Part shown: piece after piece, positions 1 to 6,732 of the stretch | Position numbering within the stretch: position 1 is the first letter of the stretch | Layout: every line of letters starts with the position of its first letter | NCBI GenBank assembly: GCA_019120315.1 | Contig: DWVJ01000023.1 | Span: 1-34,088, forward strand | Length of the DNA: 34,088 nucleotides | Direction of reading: 5' to 3' | Source: Candidatus Ruminococcus avistercoris | GTDB lineage: Bacteria > Bacillota > Clostridia > Lachnospirales > Lachnospiraceae | Translations under genes and position numbers: made by a program | Notes under the pieces: model-generated | The model's input: the letters and a program-made list of their open reading frames with translations, nothing else | Told to the model about the DNA's origin: nothing | Databases searched by the model: none

Positions 1-426
1 GTATCCCTGGAGTTCTGCGGAGTTCCCACCTGCTCCATCAACCAGTTCCAGACCGCATATGATGTGGTAGAGGAGGTTGGACTTCCCAACGTGGGCGTGA
101 CACTGGATACCTTCCACTTCCATGAGATGGGCTCCAGCCTGGAAGCGCTCAGAAAAGCAGATCCGAAGAAGATCTTCGTATACCATCTGAATGACTGTGA
201 AGACCTGCCCATCGGTTCCTGCGGCGATGACAAACGTCTGTGGCCGGAAGAGGGTGTGGTAAACCATGCCGGAATCGCAGCGGCGCTCAACGAGATCGGA
301 TTTGACGGCGTATGTACCATCGAAGAGTTCCGTCCGGAATACTACGCGATGAATCACGAAGAAAACATCAAAAAAGCTGCTGAAGTTACCAAAGCTTTTG
401 TTGCGAAATACTATCCCAATAAATAA
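1..426 (+). CDS. Sugar phosphate isomerase/epimerase, IolI-like (5' truncated by window edge)
   Basis: The reading frame is open from base 1, so the window holds only the C-terminal ~141 residues; the first in-frame ATG (64) lies inside the conserved fold and is not the start. The visible part belongs to the xylose-isomerase-like TIM barrel family (AP endonuclease 2 superfamily). The stretch LDTFHFHEMGS, then VYHLNDCEDLPIG and RLWPEEG, matches my recollection of the metal-binding and substrate-loop regions of IolI-type 2-keto-myo-inositol isomerases. Such enzymes isomerise inosose or related keto-sugars in the cytoplasm. The family call is firm; the exact substrate is an inference, since the inositol genes that would support it would lie left of the window. 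A strong terminator follows the stop codon directly, so this is the last gene of its operon. Confidence 0.75.
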   Translation, partial: VSLEFCGVPTCSINQFQTAYDVVEEVGLPNVGVTLDTFHFHEMGSSLEALRKADPKKIFVYHLNDCEDLPIGSCGDDKRLWPEEGVVNHAGIAAALNEIGFDGVCTIEEFRPEYYAMNHEENIKKAAEVTKAFVAKYYPNK

Positions 427-444
427 TCATACATACTTACTCCT

Positions 445-488
445 GGCGAGGCATCCGTGCAGACAGCATGGGTGCTTCGCCTTTTTTT
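445..488 (+). terminator. Rho-independent terminator after the isomerase gene
   Basis: A 12-bp stem (GGCGAGGCATCC paired with GGGTGCTTCGCC, two G-T pairs) is followed directly by seven T residues. It closes the operon ending at 426. Confidence 0.9.
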
Positions 489-526
489 ATGCTTTTTATC
501 TATACCTTTGTATAAATGCCAGGTAT

Positions 527-555
527 TTGCAATTTCAGCCTCAAAAAGCTATACT
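527..555 (+). promoter_or_regulatory. Sigma-A-type promoter for the aldo/keto reductase operon
   Basis: TTGCAA (527-532), a 17-bp spacer and TATACT (550-555). Transcription would start near 562, upstream of the chosen start codon at 594. The longer open frame beginning at 516 would start before the promoter and is therefore unlikely. Confidence 0.7.
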
Positions 556-593
556 GGGAAAGAGAAAAGCAGAGTAATGGAGGAATGAATGGT

Positions 594-1727
594 ATGATAT
601 ACAGAGAATTTCAGGATTTAAGATTATCAGCGCTGGGTATGGGAGCCATGCGCCTGCCGGTGTTTAGCAGCGACGAAGCCGATGTGGATGTGAAAGCGGC
701 GGAGGAGATGATAGATTACGCCATGGCAAAGGGAGTCAACTACTATGACACCGCCTGGCCTTATCACGGCGGAAAATCAGAGACGGTGCTGGGCAATGTG
801 CTGAAAAAATATCCGCGGGAACAGTTTTATCTCGCCGATAAATTTCCCGGCTATGATCTTGCCAATATCGATAAAGTAGAATCCATTTTCGAGGAACAGC
901 TGAAGAAATGTCAGGTGTCCTATTTTGATTTCTATCTGTTTCACAATGTCTGCGAGATGAATATCGACAGCTATCTGGATCCGAAATACAGGATTTTCGA
1001 TTACCTGGTAAAGCAGAAAAAAGCGGGCAGAATCCGCCATCTGGGATTCTCCGCCCACGGAAATTACGACGTGATGAAACGCTTCCTGGAAGCTTACGGC
1101 CACGAGATGGAATTCTGCCAGATCCAGCTGAATTATCTGGACTGGAAGTTTCAGGAGGCCGATAAGAAGATGGAACTGCTGAGGGAATATCATCTGCCGG
1201 TATGGGTGATGGAACCGCTGCGGGGCGGCAGGCTGGCGTCCCTGGATCAACCGTATGAGGAGCAGCTGAAAGCGCTGCGTCCCAAGGAGAGCATACCTGC
1301 CTGGGCCTTCCGTTTCCTGCAGAGCCTGCCGGAGGTGACGGTGGTTCTGTCCGGTATGTCCAATATGGAACAGCTGCGCGCCAATATTGAGACCTTTGGC
1401 GAAGAAAAACCGCTGGAAGAAAAAGAAAAGGAGGCGCTGCTTGCCATCGCCGGCGAGATGGTGGAAAAGATCGCCCTTCCCTGTACGGCCTGCCGTTACT
1501 GCGTCAGCCATTGTTCTAAGGAACTGGATATTCCTTTCCTGCTGTCGCTGTACAACGAACATTGCTTCACCGAAGGCGGCTTTATCGCACCCATGGCGCT
1601 GTCTTCTCTGCCGGCAGACAAGCAGCCTGACGCCTGCGTCGGCTGCAGAAACTGTGAGGCGGTATGCCCGCAGCAGCTGAAAATATCAGAGGCGATGGCG
1701 GATTTTGCCCAGAAATTAAAAGGATGA
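594..1727 (+). CDS. Aldo/keto reductase with C-terminal 4Fe-4S ferredoxin domain
   Basis: A 377-residue cytoplasmic oxidoreductase. The N-terminal ~285 residues are an aldo/keto reductase barrel with the catalytic tetrad visible as D52 and Y57 (in YDTAWPYH), K83 (ADKFPG) and H117 (YLFHNV). The C-terminal part carries two ferredoxin-type cysteine clusters: C297/C300/C303/C307 and C348/C351/C354/C358, the second ending in CPQ. This architecture is common in anaerobic Clostridia, where the iron-sulfur part is thought to pass electrons to or from the barrel; the substrate is unknown. ATG 594 was chosen because GGAGG at 579-583 sits 10 bp upstream; ATG 585 is too close to it. It is first in an operon with the acetyltransferase 24 bp downstream. 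Confidence 0.93.
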   Translation: MIYREFQDLRLSALGMGAMRLPVFSSDEADVDVKAAEEMIDYAMAKGVNYYDTAWPYHGGKSETVLGNVLKKYPREQFYLADKFPGYDLANIDKVESIFEEQLKKCQVSYFDFYLFHNVCEMNIDSYLDPKYRIFDYLVKQKKAGRIRHLGFSAHGNYDVMKRFLEAYGHEMEFCQIQLNYLDWKFQEADKKMELLREYHLPVWVMEPLRGGRLASLDQPYEEQLKALRPKESIPAWAFRFLQSLPEVTVVLSGMSNMEQLRANIETFGEEKPLEEKEKEALLAIAGEMVEKIALPCTACRYCVSHCSKELDIPFLLSLYNEHCFTEGGFIAPMALSSLPADKQPDACVGCRNCEAVCPQQLKISEAMADFAQKLKG

Positions 1728-1751
1728 GGGAGAAAACAGGAGGGATTTTGA

Positions 1752-2318
1752 ATGGAAAAAGAAAAAACAGGGAATAAGATAGAGAACATCCTGGATGATC
1801 CCAAGGCCATGCGGGCGGCCAGCCAGAGAGCCATGCGTCTGGCTGCAAAGCTGAATGGGACGTACCATGAACCGCAGGAGGTGAGGAGGCTTTTCTTTGA
1901 ACTGATTGATCAGCCGGAAGACGACACCTTCTGTCTCTTCCCGCCTTTTTATACGGATTATGGAATGAATATCACAGTGGGGAAAAATGTGTTTATCAAC
2001 CGCTGCTGCCAGTTTCAGGATCAGGGGGGCATTTCCATCGGCGACGGCGCGTTGATTGGCCATAACGTGGTGATGGCCACGCTGAACCATGACGAAGATC
2101 CTGAAAAAAGACATATCCTGCACGGCGCTCCCATTGTGCTGGAAAAAAATGTGTGGATCGGTTCCAACGCCACCATCCTGTCCGGGGTGACCATAGGAGA
2201 AGGCGCGATCGTCGCCGCGGGCAGCGTGGTGACAAAAGACGTAAAACCATTCACCGTAGTGGGAGGCGTGCCTGCCAGATTGATCAGAGAAGTAAGAAGA
2301 GATGTTTTTTCCGATTGA
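1752..2318 (+). CDS. Sugar O-acetyltransferase, left-handed beta-helix (maltose/galactoside acetyltransferase type)
   Basis: A 188-residue protein with the N-terminal helical cap of the maltose acetyltransferase family, followed by hexapeptide-repeat turns (GKNVFI, GDGALIG, EKNVWIGSNATI, GVTIGEGAIVAAGSVV). The His of ATLNHD is the expected general base. The C-terminal VGGVPARLIR is the standard end of the family. It would transfer acetyl from acetyl-CoA to a sugar hydroxyl in the cytoplasm; the acceptor cannot be read from sequence. A strong AGGAGGG lies 7 bp before the ATG. It follows the reductase by 24 bp and has no promoter of its own, so the two are probably cotranscribed. Confidence 0.92.
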   Translation: MEKEKTGNKIENILDDPKAMRAASQRAMRLAAKLNGTYHEPQEVRRLFFELIDQPEDDTFCLFPPFYTDYGMNITVGKNVFINRCCQFQDQGGISIGDGALIGHNVVMATLNHDEDPEKRHILHGAPIVLEKNVWIGSNATILSGVTIGEGAIVAAGSVVTKDVKPFTVVGGVPARLIREVRRDVFSD

Positions 2319-2343
2319 AGAAACAGAACATTCAGTATATAAT
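2315..2343 (+). promoter_or_regulatory. Promoter for the NimA-like/thioesterase fusion gene
   Basis: TTGAAG (2315-2320), a 17-bp spacer and TATAAT (2338-2343). The -35 box overlaps the stop codon of the acetyltransferase gene, so the next genes form their own transcription unit. Confidence 0.7.
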
Positions 2344-2375
2344 GAGGTCAGTACAGACAAAAGGAGGGCAGTATC

Positions 2376-3242
2376 TTGCGCAGAAGAGACAGAGAGATTA
2401 CGGATTTGGAAGAGATGCGATACGTACTGGACACCTGCAAGGTGATTCATATCGGCCTGCACGACGATGATGATATCTATATCCTGCCCATGAATTACGG
2501 TTATACCCTGGAAGAAGGGCAGCTGACCTTCTATCTGCATGGCGGTATGCGGGGCAAGAAGCTGGATCTGATCCGGAAATGTTCCAATGCGGCCTTTGAG
2601 ATGGATTGTGATCATAAGCTGGTGGAGGGCAGGACGGCCTGCCAGTACGCTTTCGGGTACGCCAGTATCATGGGGAAGGGTACCATTGAGATCGTGGAGG
2701 ATCCCAAGGAAAAGATAAAGGCCATGGAAATTCTGATGGATTGTCAGACCGGAAAAGAATTTGCATTTAACGAACGTCTGGTGTCCATCGTGACGGTGAT
2801 AAAACTGACCGTATCGGAATTTACAGGAAAGAGAAGACCAACAGGAAAGGGTAAAGTGATGAGACCGGGAATCAAAGGAATACAGACGCTGGAAGTGACG
2901 AAGGATAATACGGCAAGAGCCATGGGCAGCGGACAGATGGATGTGCTGGCTACGCCGGCCATGGCGGCTTTGATGGAGAAGACGGCCTGGATGAGTGTGG
3001 AAGAGTACATGGAAGAAGGCTGCCAGACGGTGGGAACCATGCTGCAGATCAGACATACGGCTCCCACACTGGTGGGAGGCACCGTTACCTGTGAAAGCGA
3101 GCTGACTGAGGTGGATAAAAGACGCCTGGTGTTCCATGTGACCGTTGCCGACGGGGAAAAGGTGATCGGTGAAGGGGATCATGAGCGGTTTATCGTGAAC
3201 GCGGAAAAGTTCCTGGCCAAAGCTGCCGGAAAAGAAATGTGA
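2376..3242 (+). CDS. Fusion: NimA-like pyridoxamine-phosphate-oxidase-fold domain + FlK-like hotdog thioesterase (TTG start)
   Basis: A 288-residue protein read from a TTG codon with AAGGAGGG 7 bp upstream. Residues 1 to ~160 are a split-barrel flavin-binding domain of the nitroimidazole-resistance (NimA) group, with the usual start MRRRDREITD, an IYILPMNYGY strand and an end at GKRRPTGKG. From M162 the chain continues without a break into a hotdog-fold thioesterase of the fluoroacetyl-CoA thioesterase (FlK) type. T193, E201 and H227 have the same mutual spacing (8 and 26 residues) as the FlK triad T42/E50/H76. These domains are usually separate proteins. The thioesterase may hydrolyse or sense a small acyl-CoA while the N-terminal domain binds flavin or heme; that joint function is inference. 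The TPR gene follows 13 bp downstream. Confidence 0.85.
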   Translation: MRRRDREITDLEEMRYVLDTCKVIHIGLHDDDDIYILPMNYGYTLEEGQLTFYLHGGMRGKKLDLIRKCSNAAFEMDCDHKLVEGRTACQYAFGYASIMGKGTIEIVEDPKEKIKAMEILMDCQTGKEFAFNERLVSIVTVIKLTVSEFTGKRRPTGKGKVMRPGIKGIQTLEVTKDNTARAMGSGQMDVLATPAMAALMEKTAWMSVEEYMEEGCQTVGTMLQIRHTAPTLVGGTVTCESELTEVDKRRLVFHVTVADGEKVIGEGDHERFIVNAEKFLAKAAGKEM

Positions 3243-3255
3243 GAGATCAAAAACG

Positions 3256-4251
3256 ATGTTAAAAGAAACGGTAAAAAGGCTGCAGCAGGAGATTGCGGCT
3301 GCGCTGAAGGAAAAAAACAAGCCGGAGGAGAAGCTGGTACGTCTGGAAGAAATCGAAAAAGAATGTAAGGCAAGTCTTCCGGAAGGGGAACCTGCCCGGG
3401 TCCGCCTGGAGATGGTACTCTGCGAGATGGCAGGCAATCTGTATGTGACCATGAAAAATCCTGCGGAGGCGGAGAAAAGATACCGTGCCATGCTCCAGAA
3501 AGGCTCTTCTCTTTATCAGGAAGATAAAAAAACTTACGATCTTCTGTTTGCCCAGGCAAATCTGAGGATGGGCGTGTTTTATAAAGGGCTGATAAAGATC
3601 CAGACGGTGGATGCAAGACCCAGGAAGCTTAATGAAACCCAGAAAAAGGTATATGATATCAGCGACAAATTTTTCCGCAGCGCAGTGGGGATCTGCCTTG
3701 ATCGAATCAAAGCGGGACAGTTGCATGCGGTGGAACTGCAGGGAAAGTGTATGGAGAATCTGATGGTGCTAAAGGGCGCCCTGGGAGAGTACCCGGAAGC
3801 GGTGAAAATCGGAGAACAGCTGATCAAACTGGGCAAATCCATCTTCCAGGCCACAGACGACGGCCCCCATGCGCTGGAACTGGCCCAGTGGATGAGCATT
3901 CTCGCCACGATTTATCTCTTCCAGAAAGAGTACGTAAAAGCCATGGAGATGCTGGAGGACTGCATTTACGTGCTGCGGGACAAGGAAGATACGGCTCCGC
4001 TGCCCTTTACGCTGCGGCTGGCCAGCTCCTATATCAATCTGGGCAATGCCCGCTATCTGATACCCCAGGAAGCTTCCGGCGCGCAGGAAGCTTATGAGAA
4101 GGGAATCCAGCTCTATGAGAAAGTAGATCAGCAATATCCGGGCCGATACGAAAAGGAATTGAAACAGGCCTGCTTTATCGTGGGAAATTATTATCAGAAG
4201 CAGGGCGAGAAGGAAAAGGCGGACCGCTATCTGGAGCGGGGAAAGAATTGA
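3256..4251 (+). CDS. Tetratricopeptide-repeat protein, function unknown
   Basis: A 331-residue, strongly charged, helical protein without signal peptide or membrane segment. Helix pairs with TPR spacing are seen around MAGNLYVTMKNPAEAEKRYRAML, LMVLKGALGEYPEAVKIGEQL, LATIYLFQKEYVKAMEMLEDC and FIVGNYYQKQGEKEKADRYLE, and a conserved-looking DISDKFFRSAVGICL segment near the middle. TPR proteins serve as scaffolds; no partner can be read here. The start at 3256 is 13 bp after the upstream stop and has only a weak Shine-Dalgarno sequence, which suggests translational coupling to the fusion gene. No enzymatic motif was recognised. Confidence 0.75.
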   Translation: MLKETVKRLQQEIAAALKEKNKPEEKLVRLEEIEKECKASLPEGEPARVRLEMVLCEMAGNLYVTMKNPAEAEKRYRAMLQKGSSLYQEDKKTYDLLFAQANLRMGVFYKGLIKIQTVDARPRKLNETQKKVYDISDKFFRSAVGICLDRIKAGQLHAVELQGKCMENLMVLKGALGEYPEAVKIGEQLIKLGKSIFQATDDGPHALELAQWMSILATIYLFQKEYVKAMEMLEDCIYVLRDKEDTAPLPFTLRLASSYINLGNARYLIPQEASGAQEAYEKGIQLYEKVDQQYPGRYEKELKQACFIVGNYYQKQGEKEKADRYLERGKN

Positions 4252-4276
4252 AAGCGAAAATATAGTGTGATATGAT
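4248..4276 (+). promoter_or_regulatory. Promoter for the flavodoxin gene
   Basis: TTGAAA (4248-4253), a 17-bp spacer and TATGAT (4271-4276). The -35 box overlaps the stop of the TPR gene. The flavodoxin ATG at 4299 lies about 16 bp after the expected start of transcription. Confidence 0.65.
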
Positions 4277-4298
4277 AAAAAGAAAGGGAGGACAAGCG

Positions 4299-4793
4299 AT
4301 GAAGTATTCCATGTTTTATGCCTCAGTGACAGGCAATACCAAGATGCTGGCGGATGCGGTGGAACAGGTTCTGGCGAAGGAAACGAAGACAGAAAAAGCG
4401 GAGGACGCGGATCTGGTCTGTGTCGGATTCTGGACCAACGAAGGTACAGCCAGTGAAGAGGTGAGAAATTATCTGAAAACATTGTACAACCGGAAAATTT
4501 TCCTTTTCGGGACGGCGGGATTTGGCGACAGCAAAACGTATCTGGACGGAATTTTGGAGCATGTGGAAGACAACATGAATGATACCAACGAAGTGGTTGG
4601 TTCCTTCATGTGCCAGGGGAAAATGCCCCAGGCGGTCCGCGATAAATACAATAAGCTGAAAGAAGAGGTGCCGAACCAGGGAGCGCATTACGATCTGATG
4701 ATCTCCAATTTTGACAAGGCCCTGTCTCATCCCGATGAGAAGGATCTGGAGGGGCTGAAAGCAGCCGTGCTGGATGCCCTTAAAAAACTGTAA
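4299..4793 (+). CDS. Flavodoxin-family protein
   Basis: A 164-residue cytoplasmic electron carrier. The N-terminus MKYSMFYASVTGNTKMLADA holds the phosphate-binding TGNTK loop of flavodoxins right after the first beta strand. DLVCVGFWTNEG and FLFGTAGFGDSKTYLD correspond to the two loops that flank the FMN isoalloxazine ring. Length and the absence of other domains fit a BilS-like or general short-chain flavodoxin. The start at 4299 has GGGAGG 6 bp upstream; the earlier in-frame ATG (4272) overlaps the promoter. No dedicated partner enzyme is adjacent, so its redox partner is unknown. Confidence 0.88.
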   Translation: MKYSMFYASVTGNTKMLADAVEQVLAKETKTEKAEDADLVCVGFWTNEGTASEEVRNYLKTLYNRKIFLFGTAGFGDSKTYLDGILEHVEDNMNDTNEVVGSFMCQGKMPQAVRDKYNKLKEEVPNQGAHYDLMISNFDKALSHPDEKDLEGLKAAVLDALKKL

Positions 4794-4805
4794 GAAAGAA
4801 CCGGG

Positions 4806-4842
4806 AAAATACCGTTGTACGAAAGGGTGCAGCGGTATTTTT
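4806..4842 (+). terminator. Hairpin with T-tract just before the ABC-F gene: terminator or attenuator
   Basis: AAAATACCG (4806-4814) pairs with CGGTATTTT (4833-4841), followed by T residues. It ends only about 20 bp before the ABC-F start codon and 7 bp before its Shine-Dalgarno sequence. It can serve as the flavodoxin terminator. If transcription reads through from the flavodoxin promoter, it is positioned to act as an attenuator of the ABC-F gene, a control style known for antibiotic-resistance ABC-F genes. Confidence 0.65.
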
Positions 4843-4862
4843 GCGTGAAGGAGGTGAGAAGA

Positions 4863-6353
4863 ATGGCCGATTTACAGGTGACGGATCTGACGTTTTCCTA
4901 CGAGGACAGTGCAGACCTGATTTTTGACCACGTTTCCTTTCGGATTGATACGGACTGGAAGCTGGGTTTTATCGGGCGAAACGGCCGCGGGAAAACGACT
5001 TTTCTGAAACTGCTGATGAAAGAACAGGAATACGGGGGAACCATAAGTCTGAATACGCCGGTGGATTACTTTCCCTTTAAGGTTTTACTGCCGCAGCTGG
5101 ATACCATCGACTGTCTGTACTGTCTGGAGCCGGAACTGGAGCTTTGGAGGATGAAAAAGGAGATGGGGGCGCTGGATGTAAAAGAAGAGGTTTTGTACCG
5201 CCCCTTTGAATCTTTGTCCCGGGGGGAACAGACCAAAATTCTGCTGGCGCTTCTCTTCTTAAGGGATAATCATTTCCTGCTGATCGACGAGCCCACCAAC
5301 CATCTGGACGGACCGTCCCGGAAACTGGTGGGACAGTATTTAAAAAGTAAGAAAGGGTTCATCCTGGTATCCCATGACCGGGCATTTCTGGATGAGTGCG
5401 TGGATCATATTTTGTCCATCAACCGCAGCGGTATTCAGGTACAAAAGGGAAATTACTCTTCCTGGGAGGAAAACCGCAGAAGAAGGGACTCCTATGAGCA
5501 GTCGGAAAATGACCGGCTGCAAAAGGATATCCGCCGACTGAAAAAAGCGTCCTCGCAGGCGAGGAAGTGGGCGGATGCGGCGGAATCGGTGAAAATCGGA
5601 AGAAAGGGCGTGAACGGCCAGAAAGACCGGGCAAACCGGGATTACATCGGAGAAAAGTCCAGACGAATGCAGCAGCGAAGGAAAAATCTGGAGCAGAGGC
5701 AGCAAAAAGAGCTGGAAGAAAAGAAAGAGCTTTTAAAGGACGTGGAACGGGCAGAGGAGTTGAAACTGATGCCCCTCACCCATCATCAGGAACGTCTCGT
5801 TTCTGTTCGTGATCTTTGTATTCGCTGCGGGGACAGGAAGGTGTGCGGGCCCCTGCAGTTTGAAGTGTGTACCGGGGACCGGCTTGCCATAAATGGAAGA
5901 AATGGTTCCGGCAAATCCAGCCTGATCCGGATGATTCTGGGAGAGGAGCTGGAGCACAGCGGGCAGATCAGGCTGGCCAGCGGTCTGGTGATTTCCTATG
6001 TATCCCAGGATACCTCTTTTTTAAAGGGAGATCTCAGTGAACGGATCCGTGAGAGGGGCCTTGAGGAAAGTCTGGTGAAGGCGCTTCTTCGGAAGCTGGA
6101 CTTCTCCAGGGAGCAGTTTGAGAAGGCGGTGGAAACCTACAGCGAAGGGCAGAAGAAAAAAGTACTTCTGGCTTTCAGTCTGTGCTGCCAGGCACACCTT
6201 TATATCTGGGATGAACCGCTGAATTATATCGACCTTTACTCCCGGATTCAGCTGGAAGAATTGATTTTAAAGTGGAAGCCTACGATGATTTTCGTGGAGC
6301 ACGACAGGAGATTTATGGAGAAAACGGCGACAAAACAACTGCAGATGTCTTGA
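4863..6353 (+). CDS. ABC-F ribosome-protection protein, Lsa/Vga type
   Basis: A 496-residue soluble protein with two ATP-binding cassettes and no membrane segments. Cassette 1 has Walker A GRNGRGKTT (from G38), signature LSRGEQ and Walker B LLIDEPTNHLD. Cassette 2 has GRNGSGKSS, signature YSEGQKKK and Walker B LYIWDEPLNYID. Between them lies the long basic, coiled linker (about residues 180-300) that in antibiotic-resistance ABC-F proteins reaches the peptidyl-transferase centre. Phrases such as DTDWKLGFIGRNGRGKTT and LYIWDEPLNYID closely resemble Lsa(A), which confers resistance to lincosamides, streptogramin A and pleuromutilins. Whether this copy confers resistance is not shown by sequence. 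The start has AAGGAGGTG 7 bp upstream; the earlier in-frame TTG (4815) lies within the hairpin. Confidence 0.9.
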   Translation: MADLQVTDLTFSYEDSADLIFDHVSFRIDTDWKLGFIGRNGRGKTTFLKLLMKEQEYGGTISLNTPVDYFPFKVLLPQLDTIDCLYCLEPELELWRMKKEMGALDVKEEVLYRPFESLSRGEQTKILLALLFLRDNHFLLIDEPTNHLDGPSRKLVGQYLKSKKGFILVSHDRAFLDECVDHILSINRSGIQVQKGNYSSWEENRRRRDSYEQSENDRLQKDIRRLKKASSQARKWADAAESVKIGRKGVNGQKDRANRDYIGEKSRRMQQRRKNLEQRQQKELEEKKELLKDVERAEELKLMPLTHHQERLVSVRDLCIRCGDRKVCGPLQFEVCTGDRLAINGRNGSGKSSLIRMILGEELEHSGQIRLASGLVISYVSQDTSFLKGDLSERIRERGLEESLVKALLRKLDFSREQFEKAVETYSEGQKKKVLLAFSLCCQAHLYIWDEPLNYIDLYSRIQLEELILKWKPTMIFVEHDRRFMEKTATKQLQMS

Positions 6354-6378
6354 CTTCCTGCACCCTTTATGTTAAATT
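6350..6378 (+). promoter_or_regulatory. Promoter for polyamine operon I
   Basis: TTGACT (6350-6355), a 17-bp spacer and TAAATT (6373-6378). The -35 box overlaps the ABC-F stop codon. Transcription would begin near 6385, giving a leader of about 350 nt before the decarboxylase start codon at 6733. Confidence 0.6.
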
Positions 6379-6384
6379 GGAGGT

Positions 6385-6656
6385 GCTGAGGAAAGCATAA
6401 GATTATTTTGTTTTCAAGCAAATATAGGATCCAATTTCAAAAGCCCATACGGACAGGCGGGATCGGTTGCCGAGCGTGGCGCAGGGTCACATTATTGATT
6501 GAGTTAAAAGCTCAAATTTTATAAGTTGATTACTTTATAATCAGCGTGGAAAACGCATCATCTTGTGAAACGGTCAATAAGAGTACGTAACATATATTTG
6601 CAATATACTCTGAAAACGAAGATAATCTGTATATACATATGGATTGAGAATGATTG
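6385..6656 (+). promoter_or_regulatory. Unidentified structured leader RNA of the polyamine operon
   Basis: This stretch, together with the terminator behind it, is the gene-free region 6354-6732. Visible hairpins are 6499-6515 (TTGAG/CTCAA), 6525-6545 (8 bp around TGATTA/TAATCA), 6544-6556 (GCGT/ACGC with a GGAAA loop) and 6580-6611 (AGAGTA/TACTCT). ATCATCT at 6557-6563 is complementary to AGATGAT at 6662-6668 in the 5' arm of the downstream terminator, so an antiterminator is possible. A GTG-started 30-codon frame (6565-6657, several Arg codons near its start, no clear ribosome binding site) ends where the terminator begins. I recognise no known riboswitch consensus. The regulatory role is inferred from position and pairing. 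Confidence 0.5.
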
Positions 6657-6686
6657 AAAGCAGATGATTTTTTCATCTGCTTTTTT
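6657..6686 (+). terminator. Intrinsic terminator in the leader of the polyamine operon
   Basis: A perfect 11-bp stem (AAAGCAGATGA / TCATCTGCTTT) with a T-rich loop and a six-T tail. It lies 46 bp before the decarboxylase start and downstream of the predicted promoter, so expression of the operon would need readthrough or antitermination. Confidence 0.85.
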
Positions 6687-6732
6687 CTTCCAGAGAATCC
6701 GAAAATCCTTTAACATACATGGGAGTAAAGAT

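Noticed and set aside
1716..3491. 591-codon open frame on the minus strand
   Set aside because: It runs antisense through the acetyltransferase and the fusion gene, both of which have clear domains and ribosome binding sites. The translation is rich in His, Arg and Ser without recognisable domains.
6370..6400. GAGGTGC stretch recalling lysine or SAM riboswitch cores
   Set aside because: The rest of either consensus is missing, and part of the stretch lies at or before the predicted transcription start.
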